64,000 bases of DNA from Erodium maritimum (lineage: Eukaryota > Streptophyta > Magnoliopsida > Geraniales > Geraniaceae), in contig OY997588.1 of NCBI GenBank assembly GCA_963921825.1, positions 131,223,203 to 131,287,202 of the forward strand. Reading direction: 5' to 3'. Both the position numbers and the translations under genes were made by a program. Positions 13,201 to 25,213 of the stretch are shown here, piece after piece; position 1 is the stretch's first letter, and every line of letters starts with the position of its first letter. Under the pieces are notes generated by a model that ran no database searches, was not told where the DNA came from, and saw only the letters and a list, made by a program, of their open reading frames with translations.

Positions 13201-13624
13201 ATCAGATACAGATCCACATACTCCATCTTCAGATTTCTGTACACAAATTTACATTTTAATACACGCAACATAAAAACATAGAGATGTCATGAAATGAACT
13301 TAATTACTTGAGGGAGTTTCGGAGAGCGGGGAGGACACAATGGGGATGAGCATCACCCGGTCGCAGCTTCGATGTGATGAAGAGCTCGTCGCGGGACTTG
13401 ACCAGGCCGAGGTGGAGGGCATCGGCTACGGCGTCGCCCAAGGGCTGCTCTGTTTGGTAAGCAGAGGCGGTATCGAAGTGTCGATAGCCTACGCCGATGG
13501 CTTGCACTACGGATTGTCTTACAATCTCCGGCGAGCCACCGAAAGGATACTCGGCTGTGCCTAGCCCTATGACTGGAAATGGTGGTGGCTTTTTTCTTTC
13601 ATGACACTGTGAGAGGCTTGCCAT
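7272..13624 (-). CDS. NADPH-dependent aldo-keto reductase, AKR4 family (codeinone/chalcone reductase-like), 4 exons, 321 aa
   Basis: The exons are 13624-13308, 13236-12993, 8097-7918 and 7496-7272. All introns are GT-AG, and the spliced frame gives 966 nt with no internal stop. The fold is a cytosolic (alpha/beta)8 barrel. The catalytic tetrad is visible at D51 and Y56 (in [11 protein letters not shown]), K86 (ITSKLRP) and H119 (YLIHCP). The NADPH-binding segment [14 protein letters not shown] is in exon 4. Length and exon number fit plant AKR4 enzymes such as codeinone reductase, methylecgonone reductase and 6'-deoxychalcone synthase, which reduce carbonyls with NADPH. The substrate cannot be told from sequence. 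Intron 2 is 4.9 kb and holds two LINEs plus a small LINE tail; intron 3 holds a MITE. The start was chosen as the first ATG before the conserved FPVIGLGT strand. Confidence 0.93.
7518..7838. mobile_element. Mutator-type MITE in intron 3 of the reductase gene
   Basis: The inverted repeats exceed 100 bp. The left end reads GGGTAACCATGGGTCCTAACC and the right end, reverse-complemented, GGGGAAATCATATGTCCTAACC, with pairing continuing to about 7655. It is flanked by near-identical 9-bp repeats TACAAGCAA (7509-7517) and TACAAACAA (7839-7847). It fills most of the 421-bp intron, and its left end is about 21 bp from the 3' splice site of exon 4. Confidence 0.8.
8455..9997 (+). mobile_element. ORF1-only LINE, copy L1 (decayed), in reductase intron 2
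   Basis: Plus-strand remnants of a plant LINE ORF1 can be read through frameshifts. They include an acidic stretch followed by IIARQQW (about 8680-8745), DUF4283-like segments (8750-9060), and a CCHC knuckle [14 protein letters not shown] preceded by LTYTKLMSF (9200-9285). About 650 bp of C-terminal and 3' UTR-like sequence follows, ending in an A-run near 9992. No endonuclease or RT coding follows the ORF1. The copy is antisense to the host gene. The exact ends are uncertain because no clear target duplication was found. Confidence 0.65.
10285..12430 (-). mobile_element. ORF1-only LINE, copy L2, in reductase intron 2
   Basis: Minus strand. ORF1 fragments run from about 12422 down to 10510. 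They comprise a Pro/Ser-rich N-terminus; an RDPTKGK...LGQYLPD segment; a DUF4283 domain ([16 protein letters not shown], ending near GACVEV at about 11190); and a decayed knuckle ([16 protein letters not shown]). A short 3' UTR reaches a poly-T/poly-A tail at 10285-10290. There is no ORF2. Its last ~50 bp align with the tail of copy L4 (43720-43770 plus 46709 onward). It is in sense with the host gene and removed with the intron. Confidence 0.72.
12817..12919 (-). mobile_element. 5'-truncated LINE 3' end (103 bp)
   Basis: The fragment begins with a T-run (poly-A on the minus strand) and its tail resembles those of copies L2 and L4. It is bracketed by a perfect 15-bp direct repeat AACTACGTTATTATT (12802-12816 and 12920-12934), as expected of target-primed reverse transcription. 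It lies in reductase intron 2, close to the exon 2 donor. Confidence 0.75.
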
Positions 13625-15946
13625 TATCTTCTAATGAAAATCTTTCTCAAATTTCTTGTGAGGAACCATATCTATATGTGTATAGATAAGGACGGTATTG
13701 GCTACGATTTTTTTTTATAGAATGGGATCATGCGACCCTTAATTTCGGCTCTTAAATTAAAAAATAAATTGATAAAATGAAGAATGACTAAAATAACACG
13801 TGAGTGGGTTGAAAAAAATATAATTTGAACATATTATAATGGTAGAACGTGTCACATGTCGTTTTCTGGAAAATACGTTTTTTTTTACTAAGTTTAGTAA
13901 AAACATTTAAGGATGAAAGGTGCAATTTTATTAACTCAAGTTTCAACTACAAATGGTGCATCAGGATGAAGTCCCTGACCACGAAATAGTAAAGAGTCAT
14001 TATACTTGTAAGAACCGCCCCCGGTCGATCCCGGTCGAACCGGTGAATTCTAGCCAAGTTTGACTTTCGGCCGGAAAAGTCAACCGATGACTCCTGACGT
14101 CATTCGGGACCTTTCCGGGACCCAAAAAGCTTAGCCGCCATCACGGTTAGCTTACTTGAGTCATTTCCTTCAATTTAACTGTAATATTGTAACGGTCAAC
14201 TTTTGGTCAAACTCGGGCTTTTTATCGACTTTTCCGACTAAATTTTGGATTGCTGGATTTTTATTAAAAGAAAGTGGCTCCCACAATGCCACATGGCATT
14301 AGAGACTTGGATGAGAAGAAAATGAGTTAAAATGACCTTTTACCCCTTCTTAAAGCCTTTAAGTGGATAGAACTTGAAAGGGGCTTTTGGTCATTTAGCA
14401 TTTTAGGTCATTTAAGGCAATTGTTGGAGACAATTCAGCCATTTACTCATTGTTGCAGCTGAGTATTGCTAGAAGGAGAGAAAGGGAGAAGCTACTTGGC
14501 TTGAACAAGAAGAAAGAGAGAAAAGGGAGAGTTTTTGGCTCATCTCTTCACCATTTCTCCTCCTAAAGATTGCTAGCTTCATCATCTCCTCATCCTAAAG
14601 TTATGGATGCTCTTAACTTCTCATTCCATCCACTTTCTAGTTTGGGTTTTTGTGGGTTTTGGCTTGAACTTGAAGAACTAGCTTCCTTGGTTGTTGATTG
14701 GAGAAGAATTAGTGAAGTTAGGTTGTTTTGATTGTGTTGGTTGAAGTTTTGATTAAACCCATTTGAGGGTGTTGAGGTTTGGAGGCTTTTGATGGTTATT
14801 TTGGAGATGGGAGAATCTGGAAATGGAGGTTTTGGTCTGATTTTCGTGGAATCCGAGAAAGGGGAAGGTTTTGGACTAGTTCGGCACGGATTGGGACCCG
14901 GAACGGGCCATGTGCCGGCACGGCAGGCGGCACGGAACGGGCCAGGTACCAGCACGGTACGCGGCGCGGAATGGTCCTGACTCCGGCACGGTACCTCACA
15001 CGGTCCGTGTCTGATTCCGGGCCGGTGTGTCGCGTGGTCCGTGTCTGATACCGGGCTGGTCTGTGACGCGGTCCGTGTCTGGTTCCGGCACGGTCCGTGA
15101 CAGGTTCCGGATCGTATTTTGGGCCGGACGGTGATACGGGACGGGCCATATTCCGGGCCTGAGCTCCAGAACCAAAACCCTTTCTTTTTTAGTCTAGTTC
15201 GATTCCAAGCTCATTCCTTTGGCTCTATTTCTGTTCGTAGAGGACTGTTCTGTAATTTAAGTTGAGGAACGCTCCGTTGAGTTACTAATTTTGGTATTGT
15301 TGTAATCCAAGACCGTGAGACCGAGCTCAAAGGAAGACGAGGACTTGGACCCGTGAGGAGACGAAGAGGACACTAGTTCGGACGTCGACAGCAAGGAGTT
15401 TTGTTAGAGGAAGACCTTGAGGTAGGGAAAGTACTAACTCCTCGTTTAATTTAAAGAAAGCTTAGTATGCCTATAGGATAATAATAATCGGAAAGGTCCT
15501 AGTATGCATATAGGAACCACTAGAATAATCGTCTTTATATTACTAATGACCGGACGTGTCTAGTATGCATGGGTAGGATGTGAATAACTAGTTTAACTCG
15601 CTTTCAATACTTGAGAATTGTCGTGCTGGTAGATGGTCGTGATGAGCCTTAGGATTGTTTGTGTTTGCCTCACATGCCGTGTTTGCCTAATCTTTAGGAT
15701 AAGATTAGAGTCTACTTCAACTAGACGATCCGAATGTTTGAATTATGAATGCTTGAATGATTATTTGATCGAATGCTTGAATGAATGACTGTATGAATGG
15801 TTGAGTGCAATTGATTGTGCTAAATGGTACATGAACGGGTGAAGGATAGACCGATGGAGTGCGATTGGTAAGTATATCGGTAAGTGTAAAGTTATATTGA
15901 TTCTTGTGGTGTGTATCGTTAGAATTGTGAATTGTTAAGCTTTGGT

Positions 15947-18900
15947 TGTCACGCCCCAAATCCGGCAGTGACCAGACTCGAGACGTGACTTAAAGACAAT
16001 AATAATTAAAACCATGAGTGTGTCTCTAGTCAATTATAAATCTCTAAGTTTAGCTTCAAACACGAATATCTCAGTAAATACGTTCCACAAGAAATCCTTT
16101 AAACATAAGATTCGAGACAAAACAATGACCATAAACGTCTCTAATGACAAAGCACCCGGATCCACAGAAGCTCCCGAGCCTCGAGTCCACTACTCATCAA
16201 GCAAGCCTGTTCAAAACAATAAACAACAAATAGGGATGAGCTTACACTCAGTAGGGAAAATCATAAACAGTTTAACCTCCAATTTAGTAATAAAACTGGC
16301 TTAACATGACAACGCGTTTTGCAATTAAAAAATTTAATCAATAAGATGCTGTAGAACGGGTAGAGATAAGAACAATAACACAATCTTAAGGATAACGATA
16401 ACTTTTGAGAGAATAAGTGAAAAGAGCTGTAAATAGTTGAAAACTACTAAAATGGGAACAAGTAAATATCAGAACAACAACTCGAATCCTCGATACTCCA
16501 ATCCTCGATACTCCAATCCACGAATAGGTGCTTGTGTCATATCAGATCCCATACTCCGATCCACAAGAGTACTCGTGTCATGTCAGATTTTCCCTCGGTC
16601 TAGAGGGAACACATACATCGGGCTACCGGTAATATCCCTGAGGGACACCTATCGTCATGATTCTCGGAAATGCCCCCAAAGGACCATATGTCATCGGGAA
16701 CCAAGGTAATGCTCCCGCATGACGCATACACTTGGGTGAATCAACAACTAACCACTCCCCGTAGGGTAAACCATCCAAATGCCCCACAAGGTCAACCGTC
16801 CAATGCCCCGCAGGGACCAACAATACCCCACATCGGAATCCTCCACGATGTTGGTCCAACAACCAATGCCCCGTAGGGTCCAACAATTCCCTACACCGGA
16901 CTCCTCCACGGTGTACGTCCAACAACCAATGCCCCGCAGGGTCCAACAATACCCTACACTGTAATCCTCCACGGTGTAGGTCCAACTACCAATGCCCCGC
17001 AGGGTCCAACAATACCCTACACCGGAATCCTCCACGGTGTAGGTCCAACTACCAATGCCCCGCAGGGTAAACCATCCCCACACCGGAATCCTTAACGGTG
17101 TGGGTACCATACCGGACCACCAATAATCATTCCCGTAAACCATCCCCACACCGAAATCCTCAACGGTGTGGGTACCATAACCAATATCCCGCATGATCAA
17201 CCAATCAATTAAAAGACTCACAAGAGAATAACATACTACACAATCATGGTACAACCGAAGCTCAAAAAATTACAATTCCATCACAATACACCAACGAAGT
17301 CCATAGACCTTTACACTTACCGTTATACTTACCAATCGCGATCCATCGGTCTACCACTCACCTGATCGTACCATTTAGCACAATCAATTACACTCAATCA
17401 TTCATTTAATCATTCAATCATTCAAGCATCCCTTCAGACATTCAATCATTCACGCATTCATTCAATCGTTCAAGCATCCATTCAGACATTCAATCATTCA
17501 CGCATTCATTCAAATCGTTCAAGCATATGATTTATCTAGTTTCGTTAGACTCTTAATTTATCCTGAAGACTAATCAAACAATGCATGTGAGGCAACCACA
17601 ACCAATCCTATGGCTCATCTCAGCCTTTCTACCAGTAAAGCAATTTCCCAAGTATTGAAAGCGAGTTAAACTAGTTATTCACATCCTATGCATGCATACT
17701 AGACACGTCCGGTTATTAGTAATTGAAAGACGATTATTCTAGTTATTCGCATCCTATATGCAATCTAGGACCTTTCCGATTTTATTAACCTAATACGCAT
17801 ACTAGGTATTAAATTGCACGAGGAGTTTAGTATTTTCCCTACCTTGTGGTCTTCCTCTAATAATCCTTCTAGTTGCCGGAGTCCAAGCTAGCTTCCTCTT
17901 CGTTCTTCACACGGGTCCCCAAGTTGTCTTCGTCTCTCGAGCTCGGTTCCAAGGTCTTGGATCACAAATAAAATCTAATTAAAGGCCAATCACAGTGCAA
18001 ACACCTAAGCACAAAAGACTCTACCTGTTTTTCCAAAACATTTTCTTGAAGTGAATGAAAAATATCGAAAAGGGGCTCAAAGGGACCAAAACTGGTCTGC
18101 CACGGATCTGGTCACGGATCCGTGGGCTGCGCCGTCACGGTTGTCCTCACGGAGCCGTGTCTGACGCCGTCACGGTCTCCCTCACGGAGCCGTGACGTCC
18201 TCCTTCACGGTTTCTGTCACGGATCCGTGACGTCTGGTACTGTTCATCCGTCTGCTTCCTCCAGGTTCGGGTTTTCACGATTTTAACCCCCAAAACCTCC
18301 ATGGATGACCTTCTAAAGCTCCAAAAATAGTTCCTAAACGTCTCTACTTCAAAACCCACCATGGGTGTTCATCAAAACTCCAAAAATACGAATTAAATCC
18401 ATCATCTAACATCAAAATCCTTCAAAACTTCATCATCCAACCTCCCAACTCCAAACCCATCCATTGTTCATCAAATTTCTCCAAAACTCAGGAACTAAAA
18501 TCCAAAGAAACGAAAATAGGGGAGGGATTTACCTTGAGGATGAGGAGTAGATGAAGAATCAAGAGTTTTTGAGAGGTTTTGGGTAGAAAGTGGCTTCAAG
18601 CTTCCATTTTTCCTCCTCTCTTCTTCTTCAAGCCTCCAAAACCAATTTCTTTCTCTCACTCTCTCTCCCAAATTCGGATGCCTTGGTATTTGTGCTGAAA
18701 TAGGCATCAAATGGGGCTTAAAACCTAGATGGGATAGTGCCCAAAATACCCCTTAGCTTTACTCTTCCCCTAAACCACTAACGAGGGTATAAGGGTCATA
18801 ACACAACCAAGTCTCCTCTTCCAAGCAAGCATTGACACATGTCCATGTGGAGACCACTCCAAGGCTTAAATAAATTTCAGCACACAATTTTATCGGATTT

Positions 18901-19136
18901 TGTTCTAAATCGAATCATGTTTGACTGATAAAAGTCTCGGGTTGACTTTTTCCAATATTACAGTCAACGGAAAGGAAACGGCCCAACTAAGCTAACCGTG
19001 ATGGTGGCTAAGCTTTTTGGGCCCCGGAAAGGTCCAGAATGACTTCCGGAGTCATCGGTTGACTTTTCCGGTCGAAATTCAAACTTCGTCCAAAGTTCAC
19101 CGATTCGACCGGGATCGACCGGGGGCGGTTCTTACA
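15947..19136 (-). mobile_element. Ty3-gypsy solo LTR-F, nested in LTR-B
   Basis: Reverse orientation: the plus strand starts TGTCACGCCCC and ends GGGGGCGGTTCTTACA. It is 3190 bp long and flanked by a perfect 5-bp duplication TTGGT (15942-15946 and 19137-19141). Read on the minus strand it has: dyad CATGGACATGTGTCAATG (18847-18830, one mismatch); donor CCTCAAG|GTAAAT (GT at 18532-18531); a CACGGATCCGTG-rich cassette (about 18240-18100); a ~63-bp minisatellite (17180-16650); hairpin TGAGT-GTAA-GCTCA (16250-16237); and acceptor GAACAG|G (AG at 16208-16207). Confidence 0.93.
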
Positions 19137-19363
19137 TTGGTTGTTCCATGATTGTATAGTATGTTAATCTCTTATGGGTCTTTAAGTTGGGTTGTATACC
19201 GGTATGACACCCACGCTGCGGTGTGGGGTAGTGCCTGTAAGGTACCTACACCGAGGGGAACACCGGTGTGGGGTAGTACCTAAGCCGATGACTTGTGATC
19301 CGGTATGGTACCTACACCGAAGGGAATATCGGTGTGGGGTAGTATCATAGCCGGTGGAGTGTT

Positions 19364-21186
19364 TGTTGGTTTTTGTGCCCTAGGCCAATCGTGATTATGG
19401 ACGGCATTATCATTTCATTAATACACCGGCACTACTATTATCATTTGTGAAATGTTAATAGTGTGAATAATACTCTTTCTTAAGATCATCGGGTTGAGGA
19501 CCTGATAGTAAAACTCTTAGAAGTAATAGAGTATTATTCACTTGATCCCTGGTCTTACTGATATACTAAGACTAGTATGATGTTGGTTGATGATTACGTT
19601 TTACTGATCATACATATTGGATATGAAGTCAAATCATAGATGTCATTTAGGGAAATGGCATTGGATGACCCACTATGAGAATACTACATAGGAACTGTCA
19701 TGAGTATTTCTCAGTACCGTAATATGACTTAAGTCCTCTGACCTTATAGTCATCATGATTTCTCCATAGGTGGCTGTGTGCTTTGACACAGTTAAACGTT
19801 GTCTTTAACCGGGGTATTATAAAGGCTGTGATTGGGTGCATAAGTGTCTATGTGAGAGATATGGTTGACTGATAAGGCATCTGTCACTCATAGAAATATG
19901 AGAGATATCGTTTGGGCCCCTTGATAAGTGAGACTGCAGAAAAAGCATGGCCATGAGAATTGATAAAGAGTTATCACTGGCAGTTCACTTAAGATCAAGA
20001 AACAGCGGTCGAATAAAATAAGGATGACGGCCCTATGCCTTTTTCGATCGAGATATCGTTGACAGAAGGGTTAGCATATTAGCGGGTAAAGGTTAAGTCG
20101 GATTAACGATCATCATAAACGTTTGGGTAGTCATAATGCCTTGCTAGAGGCCAACTATAACATGTGGACGAAACGAGGATTTCGGGCCCACTACCAACAC
20201 GTGTTATGAGCCTACAACGTCGCACACAACAACGAGCCCAAAATCGAATTGGACTTATGAAGTCCCTCAAGTGAATAAAATAATATATTATATTCGATAT
20301 AATATTTATTTATTCATTTAACTCGTTTTTCGAATTACCAATACAATAAAGATTATGTTGGACAATTAAATAGCAGAATTGGCTCTTGAATTTTCGAAAT
20401 TCAAAGAGGGTATTTTTGCATGAGCACTACTCCTAAAATAAGACACTTGTCATAAAAGAAAGTCCAAGAGTTGGACTTGCTAGAAATGACATGGTGAAGC
20501 ATGCAAAACCTAAGTGAGACACTTGTCCAAGTTGGAAGTCCAAGTGTTGGGTTTTTCCAAATAAAATAAGTGTGGTCATGTTGGGTTATATATGCATGCA
20601 AGAGAGAGAAGAAAAATCAGATATTTCATTGTGTTGAGAATGGTTCTCAAAGGGTAGAGAGAGAAACGAGTTAGAGAGAAAGAGAGGAAGAAATGTTCTT
20701 CCTTTGTGCTAGCACACAAGCGATTTGGAATATCTTGTTGGTGTGGATACCGGTAGAGGACGGATCCTTTTGGAAATGTCTCAACTCAAACTTAATCCAC
20801 CAAATTCATTTGTTTTGAGTGTTCTTGGTTTGCAAGAAGAAGAGAAAAATCTGCCCAGATTTTTCTGCCCAGATTCTGTCCGACCAGCCACTGTAAAGAG
20901 CTCGATCGGAGGTTCATCCGAGGTCCGATCTTACTGATTTTTGGGGTGAACGTTCTACACATATTGTCCTTCAATCTGACCGGCGGGGTTTTCATTCCAA
21001 TGGTTCGTTGCTGAGTTATACGAGCTGCAAGTTGGTCCCTGTCTCGAACCAAGCTGAAAAATTGAAAGAGGTAATCTCTCCTTTAATTTTTGTTTGTCGG
21101 TTTACTCGGAATTACATGGATCCTAAGGCTATTCTAGGGATTTTTTTTTTATTTTCCGCTGTGCTTTGCTCCCTAGAATTCCAACA
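19364..21186 (+). mobile_element. Ty1-copia solo LTR nested in LTR-B
   Basis: It starts TGTTGGTTTTTGTGCCCTAGG and ends CCCTAGAATTCCAACA (1823 bp). It has a perfect 5-bp duplication GTGTT (19359-19363 and 21187-21191) and no internal domain. It is the same family, in opposite orientation, as the LTRs at 53235-55013 and 60206-62045. With LTR-F it makes LTR-B a host for two independent solo LTRs. Confidence 0.95.
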
Positions 21187-22058
21187 GTGTTTACCCTGCG
21201 ATGATGATTATTCGTGGTTAGGCATGATACCTACACCGAAGGGAATACCGGTGTGGGGTAGTATCATAGCCGAGAGATTGTTCGCTCTACGGGGAAGATG
21301 GTTACTTATGGCTTCACCCGAGTGTATGCGTACTGCGGGAGCATTCCCGGAGATTTATTCTGTTTTGTCTCGATGATCTATGGTCCTTTGGGGACGCTTC
21401 CGGAAATCCCGACGATATGTGTCCTTTGAGGGATACTCCCGGTAATCCGATGTATGTGTCTCCTCTGGACCGAGGGAAAATCCGACATGACACAGGGAAT
21501 ATTGTGGATCGGAGTGTGGTGACTTCATGTTCCATTGTGGCATTTAAACGTTCTATCTTTAACTGTTTGTCAAGAAGTATATCGTTTCCCTTACTTTCTA
21601 GAATTATTGCTATTTTCTTAAAGCATTAAAGACCAATTTTGTTCCCTTATTTCAGCACCTTCTTGGTCCTTCATATTATTGAAACTCGAACTAAATTGTG
21701 AATTTCTAATTGATAAGCTTAAAGGTTGCCTTTCGTTATTTATTTTCCCTACTGAGCGTAAGCTCACCCCTATTTGTTTATTTACTGTTTTGTACAGGCT
21801 TGCTTGATGAGTAGTGTACTCGAGGCTCGGGAGCTTCTGTTGGTCCGGGTGCTTTTATCATTAGAGACGTTTATGGTCATAGTTTTATTATGAACCTTAT
21901 GTTGAAAGGATTTATTGTGGAACTTATTTGCTGAGATTTGTCGTGTTCGAACTAAACTTGGAGATTTATATTTATCTGTTTCATCTTTGTTGTTATGTTT
22001 CTTTATTGTCCTTAAGTCACGTCTCGGGTCCGGTCAATACCGGATTTGGGGCGTGACA

Positions 22059-23546
22059 ATACTGTATAGAGCCCCAATAAGTCTCTTTTCAAAAAAACTC
22101 TAAGACAAATGATCAACCGGTGTTGGAAGTGCCATAAAGGGGTACTGAAAATAAAACAAAACTATGATGAAACCAATGGTTGTTGTTCAAAGTGTAACCT
22201 TCAAGCTCTATTCGTTGTATTAAACTGATGTTGCGATCATTGATTTCAAAGGGAGGCAGAGCTCTTTTCACGGACCCATCCAAAGGTCAATCCCTGAAGC
22301 ACTGAATCCCTTTCATTCCTCCATATGGGCCTACTTGCCTGCCCTATCCTGATTGTCCTAGGGTTCCCTAGTGGACCCTCTCTTAACACCCTCGGTTCCT
22401 GCTCCAACACCAGACTCAGTTCCAGCCACAAGTCTAGTTCTATCTTTGTGCCGAAGCAGGTTCGAGGCATCGGATTTCTCGCTATCTGAGGGCCGGTCGA
22501 TTACCAAGTTTTTCCAACCTAGATCGGCCGAGCAGGTCGCGTTGTTAGGTGCATTAACTGAGGATACTATCAGGCCCCTACCTCGAGCCAAGGGGGCCTT
22601 CGGTGCAGAAGTCGATGATATCGATTTGCGAGATGCCTGATCATCCCAATCTATGGCATATACCCTGGTTTGATGGTCCTTTTGGAATTCCACCATCGAG
22701 GAGTAGAATTGGGGAGTACCCGCCACCTCTTGGTCGCACTCGGCTACTATGTGACCTATCATCCCACAATTATAACAAAACATAGGTAAAGGTGGAATCG
22801 ACCTCCATGGCTTTAAAGACCCGGCGGCGATAGATAAGACCCGGTGGTGTAGTGAGCAGCGTAGGGATCACGGGGATGCGATCCATATTGGAAACCCGGA
22901 CCCCCTCGCAGAGAGCCTCTAACTCCGCCCTCCCTGGTTCAGTCACAAGAGCTTTTCCACGAAGAGGTTCCCAGTATCGTGGGGGCGACGACACGGCGAC
23001 GGGGGCCTCCGTAGACGGTGATACCCCGGTTGGATCGGGTAACTCCAGTGGGTGGTGGATGGGGACAATCATGGAAGGTGGTAACCTTGTCGGGTCGACA
23101 GCAAGGATTGGTGGCGACTGAGACCCCAAAACCTTAGCGTGACTTGCAAAAGAAGCAATAACTTGGGCCTTGAGCGGACCGCCTCGCCGTGGCTTACACA
23201 GAGGAGCAAAGGATCCAGGTGAGAAGGCCATGATCGTCGTGGACGGAAATAAAGGTAAAGTCACAGTGGAGGGAGAAAGAGAGGTCGGAGCAGGGGAGAA
23301 TTGTTTCGTCCTCCTTCGACGCCCCGACTTCAAGGGGGGCACCACATCCGAAGAGAGGCGAGGTGGAGGCACAAGTACCGAGGGCTGCGCTAAAATAGAC
23401 GACGATGGGATAAGACCGGTGGTGACAACAACCTTATCTGCTACAGTCGCAAAAAACTTTATAGAATAGGATTTAAGGTTACCTCGAAAAGAGACTCTCG
23501 TTATAGGGTTAGGCGATAGTGTTTTTTGTTGGTATAGTTCCATTTT
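22059..23546 (-). mobile_element. ORF1-only LINE, copy L3 (tail continues at 13878-14006)
   Basis: ORF1 is read on the minus strand from 23543: MELYQQKTLSPN, a Pro/Ser-rich N-terminal half (to about 22860), IPTLLTTPPGLIYRR, then KAMEVDSTF running into a CCHC knuckle CYNCGMIGHIVAECD (about 22780-22740) and a C-terminal tail to about 22250. The full DUF4283 domain is missing or deleted between the two halves. LTR-B is inserted in the 3' part; removing it joins 22059 to 14006 and reaches a T-run at 13878-13886, a likely poly-A tail. No ORF2 is present. Confidence 0.7.
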
Positions 23547-23860
23547 ATTACATCACTGTTCCACATGATTGATAATTAATAATCTAATTCTCGTGGTTCA
23601 AACTCCAAACCACCATGGAATAAGTATGAGGGGCCATATAATAAATTCTATAGAAAACAGGTCTGATTAGTTATGTTGGACATAAGAAAGAAACAGAAGG
23701 AAATTGAGCTGTTTCTATGGGATAGGTTGTCCACAACATTCTTTTTATGAACAATAATATTTTGTAAAAACAGATTTTAGGAAAAAGACAAAGGTAAGGG
23801 AGTCCAAAGAAAAGGACTCACTTCAATTACAATATCAATTAATAAACAATAAATTACCCA

Positions 23861-23996
23861 ACCCAAAAGATATCCGGCAAAACCAAGCCCAAATGAAAAA
23901 ACCCATGATATGGTTACAAGTAACTATAACCCAAAAGATATCCGGTAAAACCAAGCCAAGCATGACAAACCCATGATATGGTTACAACAAACTAGA
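23861..23996. repeat. tandem duplication, two 68-bp units
   Basis: ACCCAAAAGATATCCGG is followed by CCCATGATATGGTTACAA in both units, with 68-bp spacing (starts 23861 and 23929). Non-coding, AT-rich surroundings. From 23547 to 24100 I see nothing else. Confidence 0.7.
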
Positions 23997-24129
23997 TCCA
24001 AAAGCCCGAAACCATTCAAAAGGGTAACTAAATCTTTTTAATTTTTTGATAGGAAAAGTTTATAATGTTTCTCTCCTTTTTTTCATTCTCTGAAAAGGAG
24101 GCTTTATAATATTTCTGGGCTTATTGAAA

Positions 24130-24605
24130 AAAAATAATACTCAGATTACAACAAGACGCAGACATGTCAAACATGACACTTTAACCAGAACAAGTAGGTG
24201 TAAGAGTCCTGAATACAATTTTAAACAAATAAAAATAAGTCTCGGAATCTTGATTTTACAACCTTTAAACCCAAGAACAACCAAACAAATTGACATATAA
24301 ATCAGAAGACTAAGACAACCTTTAGCTTCCAACAAAAAACTAACACAATAACAAGTATTAATCACTACGAGGAAAGAAACAACACAAAAAAGACTAAAAC
24401 CTAGATTTTTCCACCTTGAACCTCCTAGGAAAAGTAAAAGATAACACAACAGAAAAGTAAGGGAACAAACCTGTAGAACCAAACACTAAGAAACAACCAA
24501 GCAACACCACCATCACCGGTAACCAAAGAAACTGAGAACCCCTAATGAAGGAGTGGTTTCCTAAGGTCCGAAACAGAAGTACCTCCAATAGGAACGACAT
24601 ATTGT
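24130..24605 (-). mobile_element. probable LINE 3' region fragment
   Basis: The minus strand is T-rich and contains 'TTCAAGGTGG...ATCTAGGTTT', resembling the 3' region of the LINE at 31186-31260 ('TTCAAGGTTGG...ATCTAGGTTT'). It ends near TGTAATCTGAG. There are no convincing coding motifs, and the short ORFs here are low-complexity. The boundaries are uncertain. Confidence 0.35.
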
Positions 24606-25213
24606 ATTTATCAAACTCATTCTATTCTCCATCATCTTCTTCATATGCATAATAATATTCTTCCTTAATTAGAGAGGAGACATCTTTCCCATACTCTTTA
24701 TCTTCAACGAGACACTTTTGTGCTTGAACATTAAGGGTCTTCAATTGGCGGAACTAGTTCTTTTTTTTTTAGGTTGCGATGGAGAAGGAAGTGGTACATA
24801 ATGATCATGTCAATCAAATCCGAGTGTAACCAATTAGTTATCAATGTTACCTAAACTAGAGTGGTATTCGGATCCTGACAATTCGTCCGACAACATGATT
24901 GTTGATTTTGTTAGAAGATGGTAGGAAAACTTGTATCTGAGGAATGGAAATGATTTCCGTTGTATGTGGAAATAGAGGTTAGTACTTTATTATATACAGA
25001 CCACTAAAGCATACTAATTGTTGGTAATTTTCAAACTAGTCGTTGGTAATGCTCGAACTAGCCGTTGGTGACCAACTATTGAAAATAACAGTTATTATTG
25101 TCGGTAGTTGTTGCAAAACAATTTATTACAAACACGAATCATAAAATGATAAATTCATTACAATAAACTAATAATTTAATAAAAGGAAAACTAGGCCATT
25201 GGTCTATGTAACC

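Larger units (their letters stand above)
14007..22058 (+). mobile_element. Ty3-gypsy solo LTR-B, split by two nested LTRs
   Basis: It starts TGTAAGAACCGCCCCCGG and ends GGGGCGTGACA, with a perfect 5-bp duplication ATACT (14002-14006 and 22059-22063). Subtracting the two insertions leaves about 3029 bp, the normal length for this family, with no internal domain, so it is a solo LTR. Features: dyad AATGCCA-CA-TGGCATT (14285-14300); donor site decayed (AAAG|TTATGG near 14600); GC cassette (14882-15150); minisatellite split between 19200-19363 and 21205-21285; hairpin TGAGC-GTAA-GCTCA (21753-21766); acceptor TGTACAG|G ending at 21797. It is inserted in LINE copy L3. Confidence 0.93.

Noticed and set aside
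16650..17180. Proline- and glycine-rich repeat proteins in several frames of the LTR minisatellite
   Set aside because: The repeat period is a multiple of three, so open frames arise on both strands; no start context and inside a solo LTR.
22770..23543. Host gene for a 257-aa proline-rich protein
   Set aside because: It continues into a LINE zinc knuckle, resembles the N-terminal part of ORF1 in copies L2 and L4, and ends at the LINE boundary.
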